Shown in pieces: positions 1-8,985 of a stretch of DNA of 64,000 nt (position 1 is its first letter; every line of letters starts with the position of its first letter). Source of the DNA: Chryseobacterium sp. Tr-659 (GTDB lineage Bacteria > Bacteroidota > Bacteroidia > Flavobacteriales > Weeksellaceae); contig NZ_VWWP01000008.1 of assembly GCF_011752975.1 (NCBI RefSeq), forward strand, positions 211,805-275,804, in the 5' to 3' direction. A program made the position numbers and the translations under genes. The notes beneath the pieces are model-generated. The model ran no database searches. It was not told the DNA's origin and saw only the letters and a program-made list of their open reading frames with translations.

Positions 1-2
1 CT

Positions 3-1823
3 AAGAATATTGGAACCAAAGCGGCTTTTTTTATTGATGAAGATTTTAAAGGTAAAGAATCCAAAATATTTGAATTCAGAATATCTGATAAAGAGGTAAG
101 AGAACCTTTCAATGATTTTGATGCTCTTTTCAAACAAAGGCAGAACGAAGCAGATGAATTTTATGCTGAAATCCAGAAAGGAATATCGTCAGAGGATGAA
201 AAACTGGTGCAAAGACAAGCATTTGCAGGAATGCTTTGGAATAAAATGTACTATCATTATAATGTTGAAAAATGGCTGAAAGGTGATCCTGCGGAAATGC
301 CACCACCTAAATCCAGAGAAAAAATAAGAAACTACGACTGGAAGCATCTTAACAATGAACATATCATCTCAATGCCCGATAAATGGGAGTATCCCTGGTA
401 TGCAACCTGGGATCTGGCTTTCCATACCATCAGTTTCTCACTGATTGATCCGGATTTTGCAAAACATCAGTTAAAACTTTTCCTGTTTGAATGGTACATG
501 CATCCCAATGGGCAGCTTCCCGCTTATGAATGGAATTTAAGTGACGTAAATCCCCCGGTACATGCGTGGGCTGTTTTCAGGGTATTTAAAATTGATGAAT
601 ACTTAAGAGATAAGCCTGATCTGGAATTTCTGGAGAGTGCTTTTCAAAAATTACTGATGAATTTTACCTGGTGGGTGAATAAAAAAGACCTTAATGGTAA
701 TAATATTTTTGAAGGAGGTTTCTTAGGGCTTGATAATATTGGTGTTTTCGACAGAAATTCAGTTCTTCCGAACGGAGAACAGCTGGAGCAGTCGGATGGT
801 ACAAGCTGGATGGCCATGTTTGCTTTGAATATGATGCGGATTGCTTTAGAATTGGCACTATACAATAATGTATATGAAGAAATGGCAATGAAGTTTTTTG
901 AACACTTTCTGGCGATTGCCAATTCTCTGGATAATATGGGTGACGAAAATTTCAGTCTGTGGGATGAAGAGGATGAATTCTTTTATGATGCCATCGCTTC
1001 CAATGACGGGACACACATGTATTTAAGGCTAAGAACTATCGTTGGACTGATCCCGATGTTTGCCGTTGAGGTAATAGACGATGAAATGATTGAAAATCTG
1101 CCCAACTTCAAGAAAAGAATGAAATGGGTACTGGAGAATAAACCCGAACTGGCCTCTCTGGTTTCAAGATGGGAAGTTAAAGGACAGGATTCAAAGCATC
1201 TTTTATCTTTACTTCGGGGGCATCGCTTAAAAAGATTATTAAGCAGAATGCTGAATCCCAATGAGTTTTTAAGTGAGTATGGGGTGCGGGCTCTTTCCAA
1301 AGAATATGAAAATAATCCATATACCTTAAATTTGAACGATACTGATTATAGCGTAAAATATACACCTGCAGAAAGTGACAGCGGGCTTTTCGGTGGGAAC
1401 AGCAACTGGCGCGGACCGGTATGGTTTCCTATTAATTTTCTGATTATTGATAGTCTTCAACGGTTTTTCTTCTACTACAGCCCAGATTTCTTGGTGGAAT
1501 ATCCTACAGGAAGCGGAAATTATTCAAACCTGGATCAGATTGCCGATTCTTTGAATAAAAGGCTTGCAAAGATATTTCTAAAAGGAGAGAATGGGAAGCG
1601 CCCGGTGCATGGTCAATATGAAAGATTCCAGACAGACCCTGATTTTAAGGACTATATCCTGTTCTATGAGTATTTCCATGGTGACAACGGCCGTGGAGTA
1701 GGAGCTTCACATCAGACCGGCTGGACAGGGCTTATCGCAAAAATTCTGCAGCCCAGATTTTCCAAAAAAGAAATAGCAGAATCTGAAACCGAAATGCCTG
1801 AAGATATAAATAAAGAAAGCTAA
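3..1823 (+). CDS. GH63/MGH1-like glucosidase, 5' truncated by window edge
   Basis: The reading frame is open from the left edge, so the true start lies outside the window; 606 residues are visible. The C-terminal half has the features of (alpha/alpha)6-barrel glycosidases of the GH63 / MGH1-like group: WYATWDLAFH and a tryptophan-rich aromatic core, the NWRGPVWFP motif about 205 residues before the stop, and a GASHQTGWTGL motif close to the C-terminus. Members hydrolyse alpha-glucosidic or mannosyl-glycerate-type linkages; the substrate cannot be told from sequence. No signal peptide can be judged because the N-terminus is missing. The ATG at 207 is internal: the 68 codons before it continue the same protein. 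The next gene, recO, is convergent. The family call is fairly sure, the specificity is not. Confidence 0.8.
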   Translation, partial: KNIGTKAAFFIDEDFKGKESKIFEFRISDKEVREPFNDFDALFKQRQNEADEFYAEIQKGISSEDEKLVQRQAFAGMLWNKMYYHYNVEKWLKGDPAEMPPPKSREKIRNYDWKHLNNEHIISMPDKWEYPWYATWDLAFHTISFSLIDPDFAKHQLKLFLFEWYMHPNGQLPAYEWNLSDVNPPVHAWAVFRVFKIDEYLRDKPDLEFLESAFQKLLMNFTWWVNKKDLNGNNIFEGGFLGLDNIGVFDRNSVLPNGEQLEQSDGTSWMAMFALNMMRIALELALYNNVYEEMAMKFFEHFLAIANSLDNMGDENFSLWDEEDEFFYDAIASNDGTHMYLRLRTIVGLIPMFAVEVIDDEMIENLPNFKKRMKWVLENKPELASLVSRWEVKGQDSKHLLSLLRGHRLKRLLSRMLNPNEFLSEYGVRALSKEYENNPYTLNLNDTDYSVKYTPAESDSGLFGGNSNWRGPVWFPINFLIIDSLQRFFFYYSPDFLVEYPTGSGNYSNLDQIADSLNKRLAKIFLKGENGKRPVHGQYERFQTDPDFKDYILFYEYFHGDNGRGVGASHQTGWTGLIAKILQPRFSKKEIAESETEMPEDINKES

Positions 1824-1854
1824 TGCATAAACGCAGTTTTCCCTGTCTCTTTAA

Positions 1855-2541
1855 TTATTCGAATATCTGTTGTATAATTTCAAGTGATGCAGGTGTTTTG
1901 AAATCTGTGATATGATAGTGATAATACACCAAAAGGCTGTCCAGAAAGTCCTTTCTTAAAGAGGATGGGATTTTTGTGACATAAAAATGGTCTGCACATA
2001 GCGCTTCTTTCCATAATAGGGAAATTTCTTCATTGAACAGCTGGTGAGTGATACCTTTGGAAAAAGTACCCGTTTCCGGATCTAAAAAACTTCCGTCACT
2101 TAATAGCGGAGCAACTCCCTGGATTTTTAAAACAGCAAGCAGAAAAAGCAGATGAGCCTGATAGTTTTTGTGGGTTAGTTCATAAATAAAATCATCGATG
2201 CCTGAGAAAATCGGAATATTCTTATCCTCATACTTTAGAATCTGATTCAAAAAATCAGATATAAAAAATATAATGGTGTTGACCTTTATGTCAGTATAGA
2301 TATCATTGTTCTTGACCAGTTCAAACTTTGAAACTGATTGTATCCCATTACCTCTGGCATGGCTTAATGAAAAATTAAGCTTGTTTAATGGCTGCAGCAG
2401 GGCTTTTTTCTTATTCCTTTTGGAGTAAATTCCTTTAAGGAAATAGCTCTGAAACCCCTCTTCTTCGGTAAAACAATGCAAGACAGCATCATTTTCTCCA
2501 TATTTTATAAAAGAAAGTAAAAAACCGTTTTGTGAATTCAT
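1855..2541 (-). CDS. recO: DNA repair protein RecO
   Basis: A 228-residue protein of normal RecO length. It begins with the typical N-terminal OB-fold pattern: a short strand, then YGENDAVLHCFTEEEG and a YFLKGIYSKRNKKKALLQPL stretch, matching the usual 'xVxxYGExxxilxxFTxexGxxxxxxKGxrxxkskxxxxLQPf'. An alpha-helical C-terminal domain follows. RecO loads RecA onto SSB-coated single-stranded DNA together with RecR in the RecF pathway. The ATG overlaps the stop of porZ by one base, so the two are probably co-transcribed and translationally coupled; recO is the last gene of a leftward four-gene operon. The zinc cysteines of some RecO proteins are not evident. Confidence 0.9.
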   Translation of the reverse strand: MNSQNGFLLSFIKYGENDAVLHCFTEEEGFQSYFLKGIYSKRNKKKALLQPLNKLNFSLSHARGNGIQSVSKFELVKNNDIYTDIKVNTIIFFISDFLNQILKYEDKNIPIFSGIDDFIYELTHKNYQAHLLFLLAVLKIQGVAPLLSDGSFLDPETGTFSKGITHQLFNEEISLLWKEALCADHFYVTKIPSSLRKDFLDSLLVYYHYHITDFKTPASLEIIQQIFE

Positions 2542-4790
2542 TAATTAACCACTCCTATTTTGGCTGTAGCTTTATCCGATCCGTCTTCATTAGTCATCAG
2601 AACAAAATAAATTCCAGATGCTACTCTTGTTCCTTTCTGGTTATTGAGATCCCATTCATAATAACCGCCTCTTGCCACAGCTGAATGTACTACATTTCCT
2701 GCAGCGTCCACAATTCTGATGTTGGTCTTTTCGGCCAATCCTTTTATGGTAACTTTTCCTTTAAAGTTAGAATAGACAACCGGGTTAGGATACACCAGTA
2801 CATCCCCGAAATTGGAAGTTACATCAGTAACATCTGACTGGTATGTTACAATGCCATTGTAAGTGACAAAATATACTTTTCCTGTTTTCTTATCGATCTT
2901 AATATCCGTAATACTATTGGTGGGAAGAGGGGAGTTTTCTTTGGTGAAGTGTCTGATGGTTTTCTGGCCATCAGAAGAGAGATAGTATACACCACCTCCG
3001 TCAATAGATACCCATTTATTGTCTCCGCCATCCACTGCGATCTGAAGAACTGCAGATTCCCTGAAGAGTTCTTCACCCAACCCATTTTGTTCTATTACAA
3101 TTGGCTCTAGTTTGGGATGAGCCGTTTTTATTTCTGATGCTGCATTGGACATTACTCTTAAGCCTCCGTCTGTCCCGATCCAGGCATCTCCGGATTTGTC
3201 AAATGCAACAGATAAGATACCTCCACCTGAAAGACCATTAGATTCAGAAAGGATATAATCGCTATCATCGGAAAGATTGGTTGGGTTTTTATAATCATAC
3301 ACCCAGAAGTTGGCAGATCTTGGCAGGGGTGTCCATAACATATTTTCATAGAAAACAGGCTTCTGTACACCATCACTGGCAATAACATATTTTTTTATGA
3401 TAAAATCGTCAGAAGCTTTATCATAGATTCCTATAGAAGGGTTTCCGTCATTAAATCCGAAAGATACAAAAAGGTTGTTCTGAGGATCTGTTGCAAAACC
3501 CACAGGACGTCTGTAATAAGGTTGTGCGCCAAGGTTGTAATACTTTACAAAATCAAAATCTTTGCTCGTAGTATTATATTTCATCCTATAGACACCATTA
3601 TCGAACATTGTATAATTGGTAAAGAATATTTCGTTGTGATCATAGGGATTTATTGTGGCATCCAGGATATTTATAGATTTTGGATTATTCACAAAATAAG
3701 AAGGATAAATCCATTCTGTTCCGTTAAAATAATAGAAGCCTGGCTTTTTGGGGTTGATAGCAGGTTCATTATAATTATTGGCTCTGGCTCCGGTGGAAAC
3801 CAGTAATTGATTATTGTCAAACAGGTTAATATTATAAGCAATATTCATATAAGGCCCGGATGGTTTATATGTATTATTACTTTCGTCTTTTATTCCGGAT
3901 AATACAGTTCCGCCAAGAATTTTTCCACTGGCTGTTATCGCTGTGTTGCATTCCTCACCAAGACTTATTGAGTTTTGTGATACCCCGTTTACACCATAAG
4001 TATAAACTCTGTTGTCCGTTACAATAATGTTGCTGGGGGTAATGACAACATCCCGGATATTTCCGAAAGATGTTGGAAGTTGTATAGGCGTACCGTTATT
4101 ATATATAAATGCAGCTGTAGCTGTTGAAAAAACAAGTTCGGATTCAGAATCTACATGTTTGAATGCCCCGGGAATCTCAGTTGTCCAAGTAGAATATACC
4201 GGGAAAGTAGTATTCATTTCATGGCTTTTTAAGCCGGTGTTGGTTACAGAATATACCTTATTTCCAAATATAGTAGCTTCGTTGCTCGCCTGATATACTC
4301 CTCCACTTAAAAAGAACGTGGAATCTCCAAATTCTTTCTTTTTAAGGTTAAAGATAGAAAGCCCATATCCTACGGAAATAACCGCCTGGTCTCCTGTAAT
4401 AGAGATATGATTGATCTTTTTGTTTCCATTATAGCCGGTAGCAATAGGAATATCAACAATATATTTGATTTCCTGCGGTGTAATGATATCCATAGAACCG
4501 TTATCATAACCGATAAGACCTATTTTGGTCTGAGGATTATAATCAAAAGCGGTTATTCCGGTATTATGCAGACCGTTGGCTTTGGATAACTTCGTAATTT
4601 CTCCTGTTGCTATTGTATAGTAGAATATTCCGTTTTCTGTGGCTGCAATTATTTTTCCATTGTCTTCTTTCATAGCAAAGACATTATTGTAGGAAAAAAG
4701 ATCTGCCCACCTTTTTGAAGAAATGACCTGAGCTTTTATAAATTGCAGGGAGGCTAAAATACCAAGAGAAATTATAGAAAGTTTTTTCAT
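2541..4790 (-). CDS. porZ: PorZ-like T9SS protein, beta-propeller with sorting domain
   Basis: A 749-residue secreted protein with an N-terminal signal peptide (MKKLSIISLGILASLQFIKAQ). It consists of repeated beta-propeller blades of the two-component-regulator type (for example GDAWIGTDGGLRVMSN and NKWVSIDGGGVYYLSSDGQ) and ends in a type A T9SS C-terminal sorting domain: VLVYPNPVV, a VDAAGNVV strand and a final GIYFVLMTNEDG / ATAKIGVVN. PorZ belongs to the cell-surface attachment complex of the type IX secretion system, where it delivers anionic LPS to the sortase PorU. Its place next to recO is the usual one in flavobacteria. It starts one base downstream of the metallophosphatase stop and overlaps recO by one base. 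Family call is strong; the role is transferred from Porphyromonas. Confidence 0.85.
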   Translation of the reverse strand: MKKLSIISLGILASLQFIKAQVISSKRWADLFSYNNVFAMKEDNGKIIAATENGIFYYTIATGEITKLSKANGLHNTGITAFDYNPQTKIGLIGYDNGSMDIITPQEIKYIVDIPIATGYNGNKKINHISITGDQAVISVGYGLSIFNLKKKEFGDSTFFLSGGVYQASNEATIFGNKVYSVTNTGLKSHEMNTTFPVYSTWTTEIPGAFKHVDSESELVFSTATAAFIYNNGTPIQLPTSFGNIRDVVITPSNIIVTDNRVYTYGVNGVSQNSISLGEECNTAITASGKILGGTVLSGIKDESNNTYKPSGPYMNIAYNINLFDNNQLLVSTGARANNYNEPAINPKKPGFYYFNGTEWIYPSYFVNNPKSINILDATINPYDHNEIFFTNYTMFDNGVYRMKYNTTSKDFDFVKYYNLGAQPYYRRPVGFATDPQNNLFVSFGFNDGNPSIGIYDKASDDFIIKKYVIASDGVQKPVFYENMLWTPLPRSANFWVYDYKNPTNLSDDSDYILSESNGLSGGGILSVAFDKSGDAWIGTDGGLRVMSNAASEIKTAHPKLEPIVIEQNGLGEELFRESAVLQIAVDGGDNKWVSIDGGGVYYLSSDGQKTIRHFTKENSPLPTNSITDIKIDKKTGKVYFVTYNGIVTYQSDVTDVTSNFGDVLVYPNPVVYSNFKGKVTIKGLAEKTNIRIVDAAGNVVHSAVARGGYYEWDLNNQKGTRVASGIYFVLMTNEDGSDKATAKIGVVN

Positions 4791-4791
4791 A

Positions 4792-5742
4792 TTATGCGGT
4801 TATGCTGCTGTCTATTACCTGATTGTTCCAGGAGATATGCTGTACGTTTTTGTTTGTATCAAAATAAAAATCTATTCTACCTAAAAGAAGACCTGCCCAT
4901 CCAACCTGGTTAACAAGTACATTTTTGCCCTGTCTGTTGGTATAAGACTGAGGTTCTGGTAAGAATGTATGAGTATGACCTCCCAGAATTATATCAATAT
5001 TCTCTGTGTTGGCCGCTAAAATTTTATCACTTATTTTATTAGGTTCATCTTTATAGTCGTAACCTATATGGGATAAACAAATAACAAGATCACATTGCTG
5101 ATCCTTTTTAAGGAAATTGGAATAATGCTGAGCTACATCAATCGGGTTAGAGTAAACGGTTTCTCCATACTGTTTTTTGCCTACAAGGCCATCCAGCTGA
5201 ATTCCAACCCCGAAAATTCCCACTTTGATTCCATTCTTATTAAAGATTTTATACTGAGAAGTTTTTCCGTCCAGAATTGTGTTTTTGAAATCATAATTAG
5301 AGCAGATAAAAGGAAATTCTGCATTTGGAAGTACCTTTAAAAATCCTTCCAGTCCGTTATCAAAATCATGATTACCCATGGTAGAGGCATCATACTTCAT
5401 CATAGACATTAATTTAAATTCCAGTTCTCCTCCAAAGAAGTTAAAATAGGGTGTTCCCTGGAAAATATCACCTGAATCAAGCAGTAATACATTGTTCTCC
5501 TGATTTCTGATCTGCTGAATCAGGCTTGCTCTTCTTGCAAATCCTCCCTGATTGGGATTCCTTGTATAGCTGGCATCAAAAGGTTCTATTCTGCTATGCT
5601 GATCATTGGTATGAAGAATAGTCAGTTTGTTTGCGGATTTTAATTTCAGAACGTTTAATTCTTCCGCCATCATCATATTGGGAGCTAAAGCCATTGCTAA
5701 AGATCCACCTCCTATTGCCTTTAAAAAACTTTTTCTATCCAT
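4792..5742 (-). CDS. Metallophosphatase (5'-nucleotidase N-terminal domain)
   Basis: A 316-residue calcineurin-like phosphoesterase equivalent to the N-terminal catalytic half of UshA-type 5'-nucleotidases. Metal-binding motifs are visible in order: LHTNDQHSRIEP (about residues 43-54), LLLDSGDIFQGTPYF, MGNHDFDNG, and near the C-terminus ICLSHIGYD and ILGGHTHTF. The N-terminus, MDRKSFLKAIGGGSLAMALAP, looks like a Tat-type signal, although the twin arginine is replaced by Arg-Lys. The C-terminal 5'-nucleotidase substrate domain is absent here but is encoded separately by the gene just upstream, whose stop codon overlaps this ATG by one base. The two probably act together in the periplasm on nucleotides or other phosphoesters. 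Confidence 0.85.
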   Translation of the reverse strand: MDRKSFLKAIGGGSLAMALAPNMMMAEELNVLKLKSANKLTILHTNDQHSRIEPFDASYTRNPNQGGFARRASLIQQIRNQENNVLLLDSGDIFQGTPYFNFFGGELEFKLMSMMKYDASTMGNHDFDNGLEGFLKVLPNAEFPFICSNYDFKNTILDGKTSQYKIFNKNGIKVGIFGVGIQLDGLVGKKQYGETVYSNPIDVAQHYSNFLKKDQQCDLVICLSHIGYDYKDEPNKISDKILAANTENIDIILGGHTHTFLPEPQSYTNRQGKNVLVNQVGWAGLLLGRIDFYFDTNKNVQHISWNNQVIDSSITA

Positions 5743-6500
5743 TATTTCTTACCGATAAAATTTAAACGAACATCTGTAGCGGGAACTATCTCAGGATTTT
5801 TTTTGAAATATTCAATATATAAATCTCTGAGCTTTACACCTGTCGGGATTGCTTCTCCTTTTGCAAAGAATTTCATATTGTCGCCTCCCAGGGCAAGATA
5901 ATCTGATGTGGCAATATAATAGTCTTTGTTCGGCTCAGGTGTTTTTCCATTAATTAAAGATTTAGATAACTGTCCGTTTTTTGTTTCAATATATAAATGT
6001 GAAACCGGATTATTAACCTGAGTTTTTGCATAATAATCAAAAAGTGCCTGCAGATCAGTACCTTTCATTTTTACAATAATCAATTCGTTTTCGAAAGGCA
6101 TTACTTCAAAAAGATTTTTAAGAAAAATATCTCCCTTTCCGATAGTAGTACGGATTCCCCCGATATTGATCAATGCGGCATCTGCATTCTGTTTAAGATG
6201 AGCTTGTAGCCAGTCATTGCCTCCCTCAAATGTATAATCCGCTAAAAGATTTCCCAGATTGCTGTTATTACCTTGTTTCGTAAGATCTACACTGGTATGC
6301 GAGATCTTCTGGTTCATTTCCTTATCAAGTTTTTGCTTATAAGGTTCAATAACTTTTACAAATGCCTCATCATTCTTAAGCTCGTTATTAATAGAAATAT
6401 TTTTCTGGGTCTTTACATTCACAAGCGACGGTGCGGAAACCGTTTTGCATGCTGTAAGAGATGCCAGAGCAATTCCTAGTAACAAGAATTTATTTTTCAT
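5742..6500 (-). CDS. 5'-nucleotidase C-terminal domain lipoprotein
   Basis: About 252 residues from the ATG at 6500 (MKNKFLLLGIALASLTACKT). A TTG at 6521 is in frame, but the ATG puts the lipobox LTAC in the normal place, so I prefer it. The rest is the substrate-binding C-terminal domain of UshA/5'-nucleotidases: NLLADYTFEGG, ADAALINIGGIRTTIGKGDI, LFEVMPFENELIIVKMKG and YIATSDYLALGGDNM. It is a lipoprotein, so membrane-anchored, and lacks the catalytic phosphoesterase domain. That domain is the next gene downstream, overlapping by one base. This is a split nucleotidase with the domain order reversed along the operon. It is the first gene of the leftward set ending with recO. Confidence 0.85.
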   Translation of the reverse strand: MKNKFLLLGIALASLTACKTVSAPSLVNVKTQKNISINNELKNDEAFVKVIEPYKQKLDKEMNQKISHTSVDLTKQGNNSNLGNLLADYTFEGGNDWLQAHLKQNADAALINIGGIRTTIGKGDIFLKNLFEVMPFENELIIVKMKGTDLQALFDYYAKTQVNNPVSHLYIETKNGQLSKSLINGKTPEPNKDYYIATSDYLALGGDNMKFFAKGEAIPTGVKLRDLYIEYFKKNPEIVPATDVRLNFIGKK

Positions 6501-6607
6501 AATATCTTTTAGTATATGCAAATATAACTATATGTATAATAAAACATTATTATTTATTATAAATTCTTATTGTAAATGATTAAATTTGGCAAAAATAATT
6601 CGAACAG

Positions 6608-7480
6608 ATGAGCATTTTAAAAGGAGTAGGTGTTGCTTTGGTGACGCCCTTTAATGAAGATTTATCCGTTGACTTCGAAAGTTTAACAAAACTTGTCGAA
6701 TTTAATATTGAGAACGGAACCAATTATTTGGTAGTGTTGGGAACTACGGCAGAAGCCGCAACGCTTTCTGAAGAGGAGAAGAAACAGGTAATTGAGCATA
6801 TCATTAAGGTAAATAATAAACGCCTTCCTTTGGTATTAGGAATTGGCGGCAACAATACTCTGGATGTCAAGAAACAGATAGAAGAAGCAGATCTTTCTGC
6901 ATTTGAAGCAGTACTTTCCGTATCTCCATATTATAACAAACCTAATCAGGAAGGGCTTTATCAGCATTATAAGGCTTTGGCTTCCACAGGAAAAAATATT
7001 ATCATTTATAATGTTCCTTCAAGAACCGGTCAGAATGTGGAAGCAGATACTACAATTCGTCTTGCAAAAGAATTCCCGAATTTATTTATGATCAAAGAAG
7101 CAGCACCGAATATTCTACAATATTTTGATATTCTTAGAAAGAAACCTGAAGGCTTTTCTTTGGTTTCCGGAGATGATGAATATACACTGCCTGTAACGCT
7201 GGCGGGAGGACAAGGTGTAATTTCTGTGATTGGACAGGCGTATCCTAAAGAGTTCTCAACTATGGTACAGCTTGCTTTTGATGGTAAAGTGAAAGAGGCT
7301 TATGAGATCCACAATAAGTTGGTAGATATCACCCGTCTGATCTTTGCAGAAGGAAACCCTTGCGGGATTAAAGTGATTTTAGCTGAAAAAGGAATCATTA
7401 AAAACTATTTAAGACTTCCATTGGTGGCAGCTTCAGAAGGGCTTTATGCAAAAATTAAAGCTGAAATGAGCAATATCTAA
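6608..7480 (+). CDS. dapA: 4-hydroxy-tetrahydrodipicolinate synthase DapA
   Basis: A 290-residue aldolase of the DapA/NAL family. It condenses pyruvate with aspartate semialdehyde in lysine and diaminopimelate synthesis in the cytoplasm. Key residues are in place: GTTAEA (Thr46, Thr47), Tyr134 and Arg139 in IIIYNVPSRTG, and the Schiff-base Lys163 in FMIKEAA; GDDEYTLP and GGQGVIS follow. The family's usual GTTGE is GTTAE here, a known flavobacterial variant. A TAAATTTG sequence at 6581-6588 fits the Bacteroidota -7 consensus TAnnTTTG and leaves a short leader before the ATG. It is probably a single-gene unit, since a strong terminator lies just after the stop. Confidence 0.95.
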   Translation: MSILKGVGVALVTPFNEDLSVDFESLTKLVEFNIENGTNYLVVLGTTAEAATLSEEEKKQVIEHIIKVNNKRLPLVLGIGGNNTLDVKKQIEEADLSAFEAVLSVSPYYNKPNQEGLYQHYKALASTGKNIIIYNVPSRTGQNVEADTTIRLAKEFPNLFMIKEAAPNILQYFDILRKKPEGFSLVSGDDEYTLPVTLAGGQGVISVIGQAYPKEFSTMVQLAFDGKVKEAYEIHNKLVDITRLIFAEGNPCGIKVILAEKGIIKNYLRLPLVAASEGLYAKIKAEMSNI

Positions 7481-7560
7481 AAATGTTAAATTTAAGCTGG
7501 CTGTAAGTTTACATTTTCATTACAGCACAAAATTGACAATTAATAATTGGAAATATAAAG

Positions 7561-7589
7561 GTGAAAGGCTCCGGCTTTTCACTTTTTTT
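7561..7589 (+). terminator. dapA intrinsic terminator
   Basis: An 8-bp stem (7561-7568 with 7575-7582, one G-U pair), a 6-nt loop and seven Ts at 7583-7589. It ends the dapA transcript and lies just before the ATG at 7609 of the following acetyltransferase, which argues that the in-frame GTG at 7561 is not a start codon. Confidence 0.85.
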
Positions 7590-7608
7590 AATCAAAATAC
7601 AATATAAT

Positions 7609-8112
7609 ATGAAATTAACACAAGCTACAGAAAAGGACATTCCTTTAATTCAGGATTTGGCCAGAAGGTCATGGGAAAATGCATATGCAGAAATACTTTC
7701 GGTTGATCAGATGGACTATATGCTTTCGGAAATGTATTCTGAAACTGAGATTAAAAGCCATCTTCTGAATCCTGATTATCATTATTACTTAATTCAGGAT
7801 GAAACTACGGGCTTATATGATGGTTTTATTGGTTATCAGCATAATTATGAAAATCTTACTACAAAACTTCACCGCATTTATTTAGTTCCGGAAAGTAAAG
7901 GAAAAGGTTTTGGTAAAGAAGCACTTTTATTCCTGAATGAAAAAGTTTCTGAAAACGGGAATGACCGAATTATTCTGAATGTCAACAAATATAATTCTGC
8001 CAGGAACTTCTATGAGTCCCAAGGATACAGAGTTTATGGGGAAGGCGTTTTTGATATTGGAAACGGTTTTGTAATGGATGATTATATGATGGAATTTCTA
8101 ATTCACAAATAA
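7609..8112 (+). CDS. GNAT family N-acetyltransferase
   Basis: A 167-residue protein starting at ATG 7609 (MKLTQATEKDIPLIQ). A GTG 48 bases upstream is in frame but would put the dapA terminator hairpin inside the coding region. The fold is that of Gcn5-related acetyltransferases: an N-terminal TEKDIPLIQDLARRSW helix, a GFIGYQHN beta-4 strand, then motif A, HRIYLVPESKGKGFGKEALLF, with the acetyl-CoA-binding Q/RxxGxG/A element in the form KGKGFG. It continues with ILNVNKYNSARNFYESQGYRV, the typical motif B. The acceptor substrate is unknown. It stands alone, between the dapA terminator and a 294-bp non-coding gap. Confidence 0.85.
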   Translation: MKLTQATEKDIPLIQDLARRSWENAYAEILSVDQMDYMLSEMYSETEIKSHLLNPDYHYYLIQDETTGLYDGFIGYQHNYENLTTKLHRIYLVPESKGKGFGKEALLFLNEKVSENGNDRIILNVNKYNSARNFYESQGYRVYGEGVFDIGNGFVMDDYMMEFLIHK

Positions 8113-8282
8113 ATGACTTAAAATTTTGTAACTTTATCTTATAATTCTATAACAAGTGACTTCTTTTTTTGGTTCATCTTTGCTTCAGAACCAAATCACT
8201 TATAACAATACATTCATATGCTTGGTTTTGAGCTGAATCAGCTTTTTATCAGTATATTTTTTTCATCCTTAGTGTTTAAATT

Positions 8283-8310
8283 CCTGTATTCTTTAATGCA
8301 GGAGTTTTTT
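8283..8310 (+). terminator. Weak terminator upstream of the AraC-type gene
   Basis: A short stem (8283-8288 with 8297-8302, one G-U) followed by AGTTTTTT. It is the only terminator-like site after the acetyltransferase gene. Upstream, 8154-8200 holds nested complementary pieces (AAGTGA/TCACTT and GGTTC/GAACC) that could fold. Confidence 0.4.
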
Positions 8311-8406
8311 CGTATATGTGCAAAGTTAAAAAAATATATTTCTATTTCACTTTTAAATGAAATAAATTATTATATTTACTAAAAAATTGGCTTTATTTAT
8401 ACTAGG

Positions 8407-8985
8407 ATGAAAATGTACGTTAAATTTGATTTCAATGCCCTTTGTAAAAAGGTATTGGACGAGAAGCTTAAAGAGCATGGGTTGAAATACCGCTTGCTGA
8501 ACTTCGGTGAGGTAGAATTTTATGAGCCTCTTACGCAGGAACAGCACAGCCTTTTTAAGAAGAATCTTGAAGATTATGGTATCGAAATTATAGAAAGCCA
8601 GAAAACGGCTTTAGTACAGAAAATTAAAGATGCCATTGTAGAGCTTGTCTTTTCTGATGAGATTATTCCTGTGAAAGCATCCATCTATATCTCAGAAAAA
8701 CTAAATCACAGTTATGGATATCTTTCAAATCTGTTTTCTGAAGTTGCCTTTACTTCCATTGAGAATTTTATTATTCTACAGAAAATAGAACATGCAAAGG
8801 CACTGATCATAAGAAATAAGCAAAGTCTGACAGAAATTGCCCATAAACTGAATTATTCCAGTGTGGCACATCTAAGTACCCAGTTCAAAAATACAACGGG
8901 GATCACCCCCTCCCAATTTCAAAAAATTATAGGAAGAAGAAGAGCCCAAAGCACAGTAACAAACGCTAAAATGCAGTATGAATAG
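8407..8985 (+). CDS. AraC-family transcriptional regulator
   Basis: A 192-residue protein with a C-terminal AraC/XylS double helix-turn-helix domain at about residues 95-180. The first HTH is ASIYISEKLNHSYGYLSNLFSEV. The second is SLTEIAHKLNYSSVAHLSTQFKNTTGITPSQF, with the characteristic 'xIAxxLxYxSxxxxxxxFKxxxGxTPxxF' signature. The N-terminal 90 residues are a small alpha/beta region without a recognisable cupin effector domain, so the ligand or partner is unknown. The last 8 bases overlap the ATG of the receiver-like gene, so both are likely translated from one message and may act as a pair. Confidence 0.85.
   Translation: MKMYVKFDFNALCKKVLDEKLKEHGLKYRLLNFGEVEFYEPLTQEQHSLFKKNLEDYGIEIIESQKTALVQKIKDAIVELVFSDEIIPVKASIYISEKLNHSYGYLSNLFSEVAFTSIENFIILQKIEHAKALIIRNKQSLTEIAHKLNYSSVAHLSTQFKNTTGITPSQFQKIIGRRRAQSTVTNAKMQYE

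Noticed and set aside
3522..4589. Several antisense frames inside porZ
   Set aside because: Shadow frames of a long coding gene; their sequences show no domain, signal or neighbours of their own.
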